Assembly: GCF_902459695.1 (NCBI RefSeq)
Contig: NZ_CABPRZ010000001.1
Span: 1-64,000, forward strand
DNA from: Pandoraea terrae
GTDB lineage: Bacteria > Pseudomonadota > Gammaproteobacteria > Burkholderiales > Burkholderiaceae
Direction: 5' to 3'
Length of the DNA stretch: 64,000 nucleotides
Shown here piece by piece: positions 28,730 to 37,594 of this stretch. Position numbers and translations under genes: made by a program. Position 1 is the stretch's first letter. Each line of letters starts with the position of its first letter. The notes beneath the pieces were generated by a model that saw only the letters and a list, made by a program, of their open reading frames with translations, was not told the origin of the DNA and ran no database searches.

Positions 28730-29719
28730 ATGAGTGAAAGCATGAGCGATAGTCTTTCCCCGCCGACGCCGGTGACCGGGCCGGACGCCGAGGTGCTGCT
28801 GGCCCAGCCGCGCGGGTTCTGCGCCGGTGTCGATCGCGCAATCGAGATCGTCGAGCGGGCGCTGAGCCTGTTCGGTGCGCCGATCTACGTGCGTCACGAA
28901 ATCGTGCATAACGCCTACGTCGTGAGCGATCTGCGGCGCAAGGGCGCGATCTTCATCGACGAACTCGCCGACGTGCCGGCCGGCAACACCGTTATCTTCT
29001 CCGCGCACGGCGTGTCTCAAGCGGTGCGCACGGAGGCCGAATCGCGTGGCCTGCGCGTGTTCGACGCGACATGTCCGCTTGTCACGAAGGTACACGTGGA
29101 AGTCGCGAAGATGCGCGCCCAAGGGCTCGAGATCGTGATGATCGGCCACAAGGGACACCCGGAAGTCGAAGGGACGATGGGGCAGACCGGCTCGGGCATG
29201 TTTCTGGTGGAGACCGTCGGGGATGTCGCCGACTTGCACGTCACCGACGCCGCGAAGCTCGCGTACGTGACGCAGACCACGCTGTCCGTGGACGATGCAG
29301 CCGAGGTGATTGCCGCGTTGAAGGCCCGCTTCCCGGCTGTTCTCGAGCCGAAGAAGCAGGACATCTGCTATGCCACGCAGAACCGTCAGGACGCTGTCAA
29401 GTTCATGGCGCCGCAATGCGATGTGGTGATCGTGGTCGGCAGCCCGAACAGCTCGAATTCGAACCGTTTGCGCGAAGTGGCCGAGAAGAAGGGGATCCCT
29501 TCCTATATGGTGGATGCGCCCGAGCAAATCCAGCCAGCATGGCTGGCCGGCAAACGCCGCATCGGCGTAACGGCGGGGGCCTCCGCCCCGGAAGCGCTGG
29601 CCCAGTCGATTCTCGCGCGTCTGCGTGAACTGGGCGCCGGGCATGTACGCGTTCTCGACGGTGTCGAGGAGAACGTCGCCTTTCCGCTGCCCAAGGGGCT
29701 GACGCAACCGGCGGGCTGA
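28730..29719 (+). CDS. ispH: 4-hydroxy-3-methylbut-2-enyl diphosphate reductase
   Basis: 329 residues. Last enzyme of the MEP pathway, reducing HMBPP to IPP and DMAPP with a 4Fe-4S cluster. Cluster cysteines: [22 protein letters not shown] and [13 protein letters not shown]. Substrate motifs: [41 protein letters not shown] 13-residue N-terminal tail precedes the core. Co-transcribed with fkpB. Confidence 0.97.
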   Translation: MSESMSDSLSPPTPVTGPDAEVLLAQPRGFCAGVDRAIEIVERALSLFGAPIYVRHEIVHNAYVVSDLRRKGAIFIDELADVPAGNTVIFSAHGVSQAVRTEAESRGLRVFDATCPLVTKVHVEVAKMRAQGLEIVMIGHKGHPEVEGTMGQTGSGMFLVETVGDVADLHVTDAAKLAYVTQTTLSVDDAAEVIAALKARFPAVLEPKKQDICYATQNRQDAVKFMAPQCDVVIVVGSPNSSNSNRLREVAEKKGIPSYMVDAPEQIQPAWLAGKRRIGVTAGASAPEALAQSILARLRELGAGHVRVLDGVEENVAFPLPKGLTQPAG

Positions 29720-30358
29720 CCCCGTCGCGCCCCGGCGCGGCGTGACACGCGCCGCGTCTACCCCGTTACGCCACATCCCCCTTCACGCCGCGCGTTTGCG
29801 TTCGAACGCGCGGCGTCCGTATCTGCCCCCGACTCCCGATCTCCCGTATGCGCCCTGCGCAGGATCGCCGCCGACCGTGTGTAGCATTGACGCGACACAT
29901 TGACCCGTATAAAAAATAAGATTCACGGCGCAGATTCATTCAATGGCGTTTTCACCGAATGTTTTGCGATCCAACACAAAATAAAATTCGCTATTCGGTA
30001 ATACTACGCAGGTAGTCCTTTATGTTTTTACTTAATTAGAATATTCCTTCGGTTTCATCCGGGCACGCTAATTGCTTTGCAGGTAATTGTAGTGATGATT
30101 CACGTGGTTGGTGCATTCCCGTGCGCCGATCGGTAACAAACGGGCGCACCCCCGATATGTAAAACCTTAATGAACGTCTAGGTTGCACTCGCTGAATTCG
30201 GGGGTTGCACAATTCGGTGTAAACCTGAGGCCTCCATTATGGAAAACCCTGTGGCGACGGGCCTCGCAGGCGGTGAAAACAGAGTTACAATGCGCGCGTT
30301 TCGCATACGAAACATCGATTTGGCGATGTTTAACCGCCGACAATCAGGAGATAAACAC
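29720..30358. other. Long AT-rich intergenic region before the liv operon
   Basis: 640 bp without a credible gene. It starts with a perfect 12-bp hairpin (29785-29816). From about 29890 to 30180 the sequence turns markedly A+T-rich compared with the rest of the window, with runs such as AAAATAAGATT and TTTTTACTTAATTAG. It ends with the livJ leader and AGGAG (30346-30350). It probably contains the liv promoter and binding sites for a regulator such as Lrp. TACAAT at 30286-30291 is a possible -10. Confidence 0.5.
29785..29816. terminator. Hairpin after ispH, possible terminator
   Basis: Perfect 12-bp stem ACGCCGCGCGTT / AACGCGCGGCGT with loop TGCGTTCG, 65 bp past the ispH stop. The expected T-run is missing, so termination is likely weak or Rho-assisted. 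Confidence 0.5.
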
Positions 30359-31564
30359 ATGCAACTCACGTTCGCGAAGGTACTGCCCATTGTTGCCGCA
30401 GTGACGCTGTTGGCGGCTTGCGGCCAGAAGGAAGAAAAGCAGGCCGAATCGGGTGCCGCTTCTGCGCCTGCCGCGACTGCCGCCAGCGGGGGCGGTGACG
30501 CTGTTGTCGTCAAAATCGGTCACGTTGCGCCGCTGACGGGTCAAATTGCCCACTTGGGCAAAGATAACGAAAATGGTGCACGCCTGGCTGTCGAAGAAGC
30601 CAATAAGGCCGGTATCAAAATCGACGGTAAATCGGTGAAATTCGAGCTCGTCGCCGAAGACGACGCCGCCGATCCGAAGACCGGGACCCAGGTTGCCCAG
30701 AAGCTCGTCGACGAGAAGGTCGTCGCGGTTGTCGGCCACTTGAATTCGGGCACCACCATCCCGGCTTCGAAGATCTACAGCGATGCCGGCATCGTTCAGA
30801 TCTCCCCGTCGGCCACCAACCCGGCCTACACGCTGCAAGGCTTCAAGACGGCCTACCGCGTGGTTGCCACGGACGCCCAGCAAGGTCCTGCCCTGGCCAA
30901 CTACGCTTCCAAGTCGCTGTCGGCCAAGTCGGTCGCTATCGTCGATGACGCCACGGCCTACGGCAAGGGGCTGGCGGACGAGTTCGAGAAGACCGCCAAG
31001 GCTAACGGCATGAAGGTCCTGTCGCACGACGCTACCAACGACAAGGCCACTGACTTCCGCGCCATTCTGACGAAGATCAAGGGTGAGCGTCCGGACATCA
31101 TCATGTACGGCGGCATGGATGCGACCGGCGGCCCGTTCGCCAAGCAATCGAAGGAACTCGGCATCAACGCCAAGCTGCTGGCCGGCGACGGCGTCTGTAC
31201 CGACAAGGTGGCCGAACTGGCCGGCGATGCGGTCGACAACATTGTCTGCTCGGAAGCGGGCATGGCGTTGTCGAAGATGGAACAGGGCGCCGACTTCGGT
31301 AAGCGCTACGAAGAGCGTTTCCATCAGCCGATCCAGATCTACGCTCCGTTCACGTATGACGCCGTCAACGTGATCATCGACGCGATGAAGCGCGCCAATT
31401 CGACCGATCCGGCCAAGATCCTGGCCGCGATGCCCGCCACCGATTACAAGGGCATCATTGGTCACATCGCCTTCGACAGCAAGGGCGACATGAAAGAGCC
31501 GGTCATCACGCTGTACAACTACAAGGACAAGAAGAAGAGCGTGCTCGACGTCGTGAAGATGTAA
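30359..31564 (+). CDS. livJ: Branched-chain amino-acid ABC transporter, binding lipoprotein
   Basis: 401 residues from the ATG at 30359 (AGGAG 8 nt upstream). The N-terminal signal has lipobox LLAAC (about residues 17-21), then a Gln/Ala linker, so it is a lipoprotein rather than free periplasmic LivJ. The type I periplasmic-binding fold follows: KIGHVAPLTGQIAHLGKDNENGARLAVEEAN and GHLNSGTTIPASKIYSDAG. Captures Leu/Ile/Val or related amino acids for LivHMGF. First gene of the operon; followed by an intercistronic hairpin. Confidence 0.92.
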   Translation: MQLTFAKVLPIVAAVTLLAACGQKEEKQAESGAASAPAATAASGGGDAVVVKIGHVAPLTGQIAHLGKDNENGARLAVEEANKAGIKIDGKSVKFELVAEDDAADPKTGTQVAQKLVDEKVVAVVGHLNSGTTIPASKIYSDAGIVQISPSATNPAYTLQGFKTAYRVVATDAQQGPALANYASKSLSAKSVAIVDDATAYGKGLADEFEKTAKANGMKVLSHDATNDKATDFRAILTKIKGERPDIIMYGGMDATGGPFAKQSKELGINAKLLAGDGVCTDKVAELAGDAVDNIVCSEAGMALSKMEQGADFGKRYEERFHQPIQIYAPFTYDAVNVIIDAMKRANSTDPAKILAAMPATDYKGIIGHIAFDSKGDMKEPVITLYNYKDKKKSVLDVVKM

Positions 31565-31587
31565 ACCCGGGCGTTCGCGCCTGACGG

Positions 31588-31623
31588 ACGGCACCGTTCG
31601 AGACCCAAGCGGTGCCGTTCTTT
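31588..31623 (+). terminator. Intercistronic hairpin between livJ and livH
   Basis: Stem ACGGCACCG / CGGTGCCGT (9 bp, perfect) with a 13-nt loop, followed by TCTTTC. It lies 23 bp after the livJ stop and 150 bp ahead of livH. A partial terminator here would yield more binding protein than permease. Confidence 0.65.
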
Positions 31624-31773
31624 CATCTGCGGAACGATGCCGCGCCCGCATGAGGGGCGCGGCCCGCCTCCTTAACAGGATTTCGCCCATTACCCGCATT
31701 TCTCTCGGCCCCCCTGCCAGCCTATTCGGTGAAGCAAGCTGAGAGCCCGTTCTCGGGACAAGGAGTTAGCTTC

Positions 31774-32724
31774 ATGGATACCTTTATCCAACAGATCCTC
31801 AACGGCCTCGTGCTCGGCAGTGTCTATGCCATCATCGCACTTGGATACACGATGGTTTACGGCATTCTGGGCATCATCAATTTTGCCCACGCCGATGTGA
31901 TGATGATCGGCGCGATGGTCGCGCTGTCCACCATCAACCTGATGCTCAAGGTCGCGCCGGACATGAGTCCGGCATTGATATTGGCCATCGCCACGCTGGT
32001 GACCATGCCGGTTTGCGCGACCGTCAATTTCGTGATCGAACGGGTGGCTTACCGTCCGCTGCGCAACGCACCGCGCCTCGCGCCGCTGATCACCGCCATC
32101 GGCGTTTCGCTGCTGCTGCAGACCATCGCCATGCTGATCTGGTCGCGTAATCCGCTGTCGTTTCCGCAACTGTTGCCCACCGACGCGATGACGATCATCC
32201 CGGCACGCGGCGAACATCCGGGCGCCGTCACCAACGGCACCGGCGTGGTCATCGTCGTGGTCGCATTCATCGTGATGTTCGGCCTCTCGCAGCTCGTCAA
32301 CCGGACCCGCCTCGGACGTGCGATGCGCGCCACCGCGGAAAACCGCAACGTCGCCGGTCTCATGGGCGTCAATCCGAACTTCGTCATCTCCGCCACCTTC
32401 ATGCTCGGCGGCGCGCTCGCCGCGTTGGCCGGCGTGATGATGGCGTCGACCTACGGCAACGCGCACTTCTACATGGGCTTCATCCCCGGCATGAAGGCGT
32501 TCACCGCCGCAGTGCTCGGCGGGATCGGCAACCTCACCGGCGCCATGGTCGGCGGTGTGCTGCTCGGCCTCATCGAAGCGCTCGGCGCCGGGTACATCGG
32601 CGATCTGACCGGCGGTGTGTTCGGCAGTAACTATCAGGATGTCTTCGCGTTTTTCGTGTTGATCATCGTTCTCGTGTTCCGTCCGTCCGGTTTGCTGGGC
32701 GAACGTGTCGCCGATCGTGCTTGA
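31774..32724 (+). CDS. livH: Branched-chain amino-acid ABC permease LivH
   Basis: 316 residues from the ATG of MDTFIQQILNGLVLGSVYAI (AGGAG 8 nt upstream). Polytopic inner-membrane protein with about eight hydrophobic helices. Family segments: ALGYTMVYGILGIINFAHAD, RMAT-like RTRLGRAMRATAENRNVAGLMG, and GGALAALAGVMM. Pairs with LivM to form the pore. Confidence 0.95.
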   Translation: MDTFIQQILNGLVLGSVYAIIALGYTMVYGILGIINFAHADVMMIGAMVALSTINLMLKVAPDMSPALILAIATLVTMPVCATVNFVIERVAYRPLRNAPRLAPLITAIGVSLLLQTIAMLIWSRNPLSFPQLLPTDAMTIIPARGEHPGAVTNGTGVVIVVVAFIVMFGLSQLVNRTRLGRAMRATAENRNVAGLMGVNPNFVISATFMLGGALAALAGVMMASTYGNAHFYMGFIPGMKAFTAAVLGGIGNLTGAMVGGVLLGLIEALGAGYIGDLTGGVFGSNYQDVFAFFVLIIVLVFRPSGLLGERVADRA

Positions 32725-32737
32725 GGAGGATCGACAC

Positions 32738-33877
32738 ATGAATCAACCTGTCCAAACCTCAGCTGTCACGCCGATTTCGGAAGCCGCTGCCGCGCGCAAG
32801 GCATACCGCGGTCTCGCACTGTTCCTGCTCGGCGCGCTCATCGTCCCGATCCTCGTCGGCTACGCCGGCGGCAACTACTGGGTGCGCGTGCTGGACTTCG
32901 CGCTGCTCTATATCATGCTGGCGCTCGGTCTGAACACTGTCGTCGGCTTTGCCGGCCTGCTCGACTTGGGTTACATCGCGTTCTACGCGGTCGGCGCCTA
33001 TGTCACGGCATTCCTGTCTTCACCGCACCTGACCACGCAGTTCGCCTGGATTGCCGCGATGTTCCCCGAGGGGCTGCACGTGCCGATCTGGCTCACGATT
33101 CCGATTGGGGCCACGGTCGCCGCGACGTTCGGGATATTGCTCGGGACGCCGACGTTGCGATTGCGTGGGGATTACCTCGCCATCGTGACACTGGGCTTCG
33201 GGGAAATCATCCGGATCTTCTTGAACAACCTGGATCGTCCGCTCAATATCACGAACGGACCGAAGGGGATCAATGGGATTGCCCCCGCCTCGGTGGCCGG
33301 CTTCGATTTCTCGAAGGTGCACGAGTTCTTCGGGTTCAAGGTCGGCACGGTGTACCTGTACTACTACCTGTTCGTGTTCCTTGCGCTATTGATCGCGTTC
33401 ATCTGCGTGCGGCTGCAACATTCGCGCATCGGCCGCGCCTGGGTCGCCATTCGTGAAGACGAAATTGCTGCCAAGGCGATGGGCATCAACACTCGCAATA
33501 TCAAGCTGCTCGCCTTCGCGATGGGCGCTTCCTTCGGCGGTGTCGCCGGCGGCATGTTCGCTGCTTTCCAGGGTTTCGTCTCACCTGAATCGTTCACCTT
33601 CTGGGAATCGATCGTGGTGTTGTCGATGGTGGTGCTGGGCGGCATGGGGCACATTCCGGGCGTGATTCTCGGCGGCATCCTGCTGTCGGCATTCCCCGAA
33701 GTGCTGCGCTCGACGATGGGCCCGCTGCAGCAAAAGCTGTTCGGCCAAATCGTCGTCGATCCGGAAGTGATTCGTCAGCTGTTGTATGGCCTGGCCATGA
33801 TCCTGATCATGCTGTATCGCCCGGCAGGCCTCTGGCCGTCGCCGCGCCAGGAAGAACGGACTGTGGCTGGTGCGTAA
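32738..33877 (+). CDS. livM: Branched-chain amino-acid ABC permease LivM
   Basis: 379 residues from the ATG at 32738, preceded by GAGGAGGA. Second permease subunit: [48 protein letters not shown] and RIGRAWVAIREDEIAAKAMGIN are diagnostic. A hydrophilic N-terminal tail of about 30 residues precedes the first helix. 13 bp downstream of livH. Confidence 0.95.
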   Translation: MNQPVQTSAVTPISEAAAARKAYRGLALFLLGALIVPILVGYAGGNYWVRVLDFALLYIMLALGLNTVVGFAGLLDLGYIAFYAVGAYVTAFLSSPHLTTQFAWIAAMFPEGLHVPIWLTIPIGATVAATFGILLGTPTLRLRGDYLAIVTLGFGEIIRIFLNNLDRPLNITNGPKGINGIAPASVAGFDFSKVHEFFGFKVGTVYLYYYLFVFLALLIAFICVRLQHSRIGRAWVAIREDEIAAKAMGINTRNIKLLAFAMGASFGGVAGGMFAAFQGFVSPESFTFWESIVVLSMVVLGGMGHIPGVILGGILLSAFPEVLRSTMGPLQQKLFGQIVVDPEVIRQLLYGLAMILIMLYRPAGLWPSPRQEERTVAGA

Positions 33878-33889
33878 GGAGACGAATTC

Positions 33890-34663
33890 ATGAGCGAAAA
33901 ACATCTTTTGTCTGTCAAAGGCGTCAACAAGCGCTTTGGCGGCCTGCAGGCGCTGACTGACGTCGGCCTGCAAATCGAGCCGGGCCAGATTTACGGCCTG
34001 ATCGGCCCGAACGGCGCCGGCAAGACGACGTTCTTCAACGTCATCACCGGCCTCTACACGCCCGATTCGGGCGAGTTCGTGCTGGGCGGCGCGGCTTACA
34101 AGCCGACCGCCGTGCATGAAGTGGCGAAAGCCGGCATCGCGCGCACGTTCCAGAACATCCGGCTGTTCGGCCAGATGACGGCGCTCGAGAATGTCATGGT
34201 CGGACGCCACGTGCGTACGAAGATGGGCGTATGGGGTGCGATCACGCATCACCCTGGCGCGCGTCGTGAAGAGACGGCGATCAAGGACCGTGCGATGGAA
34301 CTGCTCGAGTATGTCGGCGTCTCGAAGTACGCCAGCTACACGGCGGCGAATCTTTCGTATGGCCACCAGCGCCGTCTGGAAATTGCCCGTGCACTGGCGA
34401 CCGATCCGAAGTTGCTGGCGCTCGACGAACCGGCCGCCGGCATGAACGCGACGGAAAAGGTCGAACTGCGCGGATTGCTCGACAAGATCCGCAATGACGG
34501 CAGGACGATCCTGCTGATCGAGCACGACGTGAAGCTGGTGATGGGCCTTTGCAACCGCATGACGGTGCTCGATTACGGCAAGGTGATTGCCGAAGGTTTG
34601 CCGCAGGATGTTCAGAAAAACCCCGCGGTGATTGAAGCGTATTTGGGCGGGGGAGGCCATTGA
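33890..34663 (+). CDS. livG: Branched-chain amino-acid ABC ATPase LivG
   Basis: 257 residues. Walker [13 protein letters not shown], signature [15 protein letters not shown] (the atypical Liv signature), Walker B LLALDEPAAGMN, and the switch His in LIEHDVKLVMG. The C-terminal QKNPAVIEAYLGGG is typical of LivG. One of two nucleotide-binding subunits driving transport. Confidence 0.95.
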   Translation: MSEKHLLSVKGVNKRFGGLQALTDVGLQIEPGQIYGLIGPNGAGKTTFFNVITGLYTPDSGEFVLGGAAYKPTAVHEVAKAGIARTFQNIRLFGQMTALENVMVGRHVRTKMGVWGAITHHPGARREETAIKDRAMELLEYVGVSKYASYTAANLSYGHQRRLEIARALATDPKLLALDEPAAGMNATEKVELRGLLDKIRNDGRTILLIEHDVKLVMGLCNRMTVLDYGKVIAEGLPQDVQKNPAVIEAYLGGGGH

Positions 34664-34664
34664 G

Positions 34665-35381
34665 ATGAGCGCAGCAATGTTGGAAATCAAGGGCCTGAAG
34701 GTCGCCTATGGCGGGATCAAGGCCGTCAAGGGTATCGACGTCAACATCCAGCCGGGCGAGCTCGTTACGCTGATCGGTGCGAACGGCGCGGGCAAGACCA
34801 CGACGATGAAGGCCATCACCGGCCTGCTGCCGTGGGCGGATGGCGACATCACGTATCTCGGCAAGTCGATCAAGGGCGTCAAGGCGTTCGATCTGCTCAA
34901 GCAGGGACTCGCGATGGTGCCGGAGGGCCGGGGCATCTTCACGCGGATGACCATCCTCGAGAACATGCAGATGGGCGCGTACTTGCGTAACGATACAGCC
35001 GGGATCAAGAACGACGTCGACAAGATGTTCGCAATTTTTCCGCGCTTGAAGGAGCGCAAGGACCAGGTCGCGGGTACGCTCTCGGGCGGCGAGCAGCAGA
35101 TGTTGGCCATGGCGCGCGCGCTGATGAGCCAGCCGAAACTGCTGCTGCTCGACGAACCGTCGATGGGCCTCTCGCCGATCATGGTCGAGAAGATCTTCGA
35201 GGTGGTGCGAACGATCTCGGGCGAGGGCGTGACCGTGCTGCTGGTCGAGCAGAACGCGCGCCTCGCGTTGCAGGCCGCGCACCGCGGCTACGTCATGGAC
35301 AGCGGGCTTGTGACCATGACCGGCGATGCAAAGGATATGCTCGACGATCCGAAGGTGCGCGCCGCGTATCTCGGCGAGTAG
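34665..35381 (+). CDS. livF: Branched-chain amino-acid ABC ATPase LivF
   Basis: 238 residues from the ATG at 34665, one base after the livG stop. Walker A GANGAGKTTTM, Q-loop region, MVPEGRGIFTRMTILENM, signature LSGGEQQMLAMARAL, Walker B LLLLDEPSMGL, VEQNARLALQ. The C-terminal DDPKVRAAYLGE is LivF-like. Completes a livJHMGF operon. Confidence 0.95.
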   Translation: MSAAMLEIKGLKVAYGGIKAVKGIDVNIQPGELVTLIGANGAGKTTTMKAITGLLPWADGDITYLGKSIKGVKAFDLLKQGLAMVPEGRGIFTRMTILENMQMGAYLRNDTAGIKNDVDKMFAIFPRLKERKDQVAGTLSGGEQQMLAMARALMSQPKLLLLDEPSMGLSPIMVEKIFEVVRTISGEGVTVLLVEQNARLALQAAHRGYVMDSGLVTMTGDAKDMLDDPKVRAAYLGE

Positions 35382-35452
35382 GCCAGCGCGAGTGAACGCG
35401 TGACGCATCGGCGCCTGCCGATGCGTTGACGATTCGTCATCACGTCATGAAG

Positions 35453-35489
35453 AAGGGCTCCGGCGGCAACGCCGGGGCCCTTCGTCTTT
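35453..35489 (+). terminator. Probable terminator of the liv operon
   Basis: Stem AAGGGC-T-CCGGC / GCCGG-G-GCCCTT with a 6-nt loop, then CGTCTTTC, 70 bp past the livF stop. Confidence 0.7.
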
Positions 35490-35511
35490 CATGCGCGAGC
35501 CGCTGCCGGCA

Positions 35512-36015
35512 TCATGCCGCATTCTTGCGTGTGTAGACGTCGGGACGATGGATCTGCATCATGTTGTTCACGGGCCCGAGCGGCGCGAAGCCGTACTGTG
35601 CGTAAAGTCCGGCCGCGTCGCTGGTCGCAAGCAGGAAGCGGCGCAGGTTCTGCAGCGCCGGGTGCGCCAGCACGGCTTCGACCAGGCGCTTGCCGATGCC
35701 GCGGCCACGCATGGATTCGATGACGAATACGTCGGCCAGATAAGCGAACGTGGCGTTGTCGGTAATCACGCGTGCGAAGCCGACCTGCTGCATCTCATTC
35801 GTTTCGATGTCCGATGCGTATGCGCCAAAGCACAAGGAATTGCCGATGGCGCGCATGAGGGTCTCGCGCGGAATGTCGCGCGCCCAGTGCGTTTGCGTGG
35901 ACAGCCAATGGTGGATGAGCGGGATATCGAGCCGGCGCGGGTCGGCGGAGATGTCGACGATGCCGCTCGGGGCATTGGCGCCGGCCGAGGCGGTGTCGGG
36001 GTGCGATTGGGTCAT
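35512..36015 (-). CDS. GNAT-family N-acetyltransferase
   Basis: 167 residues from the ATG of MTQSHPDTASAGANAP at 36015. GNAT fold with the acetyl-CoA loop MRGRGIGKRLVEAVL (R/Q-x-x-G-x-G/A type) and LATSDAAGLYAQYGFAPL near the C-terminus. The substrate is not predictable; small-molecule amines are typical for this subgroup. It follows argD on the same strand with 75 bp between, so it may be co-transcribed. Confidence 0.85.
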   Translation of the reverse strand: MTQSHPDTASAGANAPSGIVDISADPRRLDIPLIHHWLSTQTHWARDIPRETLMRAIGNSLCFGAYASDIETNEMQQVGFARVITDNATFAYLADVFVIESMRGRGIGKRLVEAVLAHPALQNLRRFLLATSDAAGLYAQYGFAPLGPVNNMMQIHRPDVYTRKNAA

Positions 36016-36090
36016 GGTGTCCTGAGGTCGGTGGGTCTTCCGTGATCGGTCGCGCCCGGCGGGTCCGCAGAGCAGGACGCGCCGAGGCAT

Positions 36091-37338
36091 TCAGATGTGT
36101 TTGGCCAGCAGGCCGTGGAGCAGCGTCAGCATTTGGTCGATTTCGTCGCGGCTGACGTTGAGCGACGGCATGAAGCGCAACAGGTTCGGGCGCGCGGCGT
36201 TGAGCAGCAGGCCATCCGGTGAAAGTTCGCGCGCCGCTTCGACCAACTGCGGCCCGATGTCGCGCCCGAGCAGCAGCGCGCGCAACAGGCCCGCGCCGCG
36301 TTCGCCTTCAAGCCCGTAGGTTGCCGACAGCTTCAGCAATCCCGCGCTCAGATACTCGCTTTGCGCCTGCACGAACGCCAGGAACCCCGGCGCGGCGATC
36401 GTGCGCATGACGGCGAGGCCGACAGCGCACATGAGCGGATTGCCGTTGTAAGTCCCGCCCTGATCCCCCGGCTGGAAGACGGCCAGTTCATCGCGGCACA
36501 GCATGGCCGCGAGCGGCACGCCGCCGCCGATGCCTTTGCCGAGGGTCATGATGTCCGCACGGACCCCCGCCTGCTGATGATGGAACAGCGTGCCGGTGCG
36601 CCCGCAGCCGGTTTGCACTTCGTCGACAATCAACAGCAGCCCGCGCGCCTCGGTCAGCGCGCGCAGCTGCTTCATGAAGTCGGCCGTCGCGGGCACCACG
36701 CCAGTTTCGCCCTGGATGGGCTCGAGCATGACCGCAACGGTGCGCGGGCCGATCAGCGCTTCGACGGAGGCGAGATCATTAAGCGCGGCCTTCGGAAACC
36801 CGTCGACTTGCGGGGCGAAGATCGTGTCCCAACCGGGCTTGCCGCTGGCCGACATCGTCGCGAGCGTGCGCCCGTGGAAGCTGTTCGCGAACGTAATGAT
36901 TTCATGGCGCGCCCGACCGGCCGCATCGGGATGCATTTGCCCCCACTTGCGCGCCAGCTTGATGGCGCTTTCGTTGGCTTCCGCACCGCTGTTGGCGAAG
37001 AACACCTTGCCGAGGCCGCTGAGGCCGCTCAGCAAGTCGGCCAGCGCGATCATCGGTTCGTTGTAGAAGGCCGGACTCGGGTTGAGCAGCAGCCCGGATT
37101 GCGCGGCCAGCGCGTCGCGCATGACCGGGTGGCAATGGCCGAGGCTGTTGACGGCCCAGCCCTGGATGAAGTCGAGGTAGCGCTTGCCGTCATGGTCGTA
37201 GAGCCACGAACCTGAGCCGCGCGTAAACACGATGTCCGGACGCGTGGTGATCGGCAGGAGCGCATGGGTGGCGAAGCGCTCGAACACGGGCGACGGGGCG
37301 GACGTGGTGGCCGCGGTGGACGATAAGGCTAACGGCAT
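36091..37338 (-). CDS. argD: Acetylornithine aminotransferase
   Basis: 415 residues from the ATG at 37338. PLP enzyme of class III exchanging N-acetylglutamate semialdehyde and N-acetylornithine in arginine synthesis (it may also act on succinyl-diaminopimelate). Motifs: [60 protein letters not shown], and the PLP lysine in TLGKGIGGG. Its 5' region has a promoter, an Arg-rich leader peptide and a terminator hairpin, suggesting attenuation. A related ornithine or GABA aminotransferase cannot be excluded. Confidence 0.85.
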   Translation of the reverse strand: MPLALSSTAATTSAPSPVFERFATHALLPITTRPDIVFTRGSGSWLYDHDGKRYLDFIQGWAVNSLGHCHPVMRDALAAQSGLLLNPSPAFYNEPMIALADLLSGLSGLGKVFFANSGAEANESAIKLARKWGQMHPDAAGRARHEIITFANSFHGRTLATMSASGKPGWDTIFAPQVDGFPKAALNDLASVEALIGPRTVAVMLEPIQGETGVVPATADFMKQLRALTEARGLLLIVDEVQTGCGRTGTLFHHQQAGVRADIMTLGKGIGGGVPLAAMLCRDELAVFQPGDQGGTYNGNPLMCAVGLAVMRTIAAPGFLAFVQAQSEYLSAGLLKLSATYGLEGERGAGLLRALLLGRDIGPQLVEAARELSPDGLLLNAARPNLLRFMPSLNVSRDEIDQMLTLLHGLLAKHI

Positions 37339-37361
37339 GACGGACTCCAGAGGATAAAAAC

Positions 37362-37390
37362 AAAAAAGCCACGGGGGGTGCCCGTGGCTT
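37362..37390 (-). terminator. Intrinsic terminator in the argD leader (candidate attenuator)
   Basis: On minus: a perfect 10-bp stem AAGCCACGGG / CCCGTGGCTT (37366-37390), 5-nt loop, then six T. It lies between the leader-peptide stop (22 nt downstream of it) and the argD start (24 nt further). A terminator inside a transcript leader has to be conditional if argD is to be expressed from the upstream promoter. Confidence 0.8.
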
Positions 37391-37412
37391 CGCTGTGCTG
37401 GTGAACTTGCGA

Positions 37413-37499
37413 TTATCGCAGTCGATAGCGCGCCGCGCGGCATCCCGGTTGGGGCAGCGACGAGCGGCGTCGGATCGAGGCGATGGCGATAAAGTTCAT
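37413..37499 (-). CDS. Arginine-rich leader peptide, 28 aa (candidate)
   Basis: The frame starts at ATG 37499, six bases after a TATATT -10 box, so it would be translated leaderless from the first base. It reads [15 protein letters not shown], then [13 protein letters not shown] and TAA. Seven of 28 residues are Arg, including RRR and three CGA codons. The 5' end of the message (UGAACUU plus UAUCGC) can pair with the segment just after the stop codon (GCGAUA and AAGUUCA), and a terminator follows. This is the layout of an amino-acid attenuator in front of an arginine biosynthesis gene. High-GC genomes are Arg-rich, so the Arg bias alone is modest evidence. Confidence 0.5.
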   Translation of the reverse strand: MNFIAIASIRRRSSLPQPGCRAARYRLR

Positions 37500-37505
37500 G
37501 TCGAA

Positions 37506-37535
37506 AATATAAGCGGCGCATCGGCCGCTTGTCAA
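37506..37535 (-). promoter_or_regulatory. Promoter of the argD leader
   Basis: On minus, perfect TTGACA (37530-37535), 18-bp spacer, TATATT (5/6, 37506-37511). Transcription would start at about 37499, the A of the leader-peptide ATG. Confidence 0.75.
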
Positions 37536-37594
37536 AATTCTTTTGCCGGTGTGGCGCGGGAGTCACAGACCCCGCACCCGCCGGTGCCCGATGA

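Noticed and set aside
28130-29776. Long minus-strand open extension upstream of radC, antisense to fkpB-ispH
   Set aside because: It is the mirror of two certain genes in GC-rich DNA. RadC family similarity begins only at about 28129.
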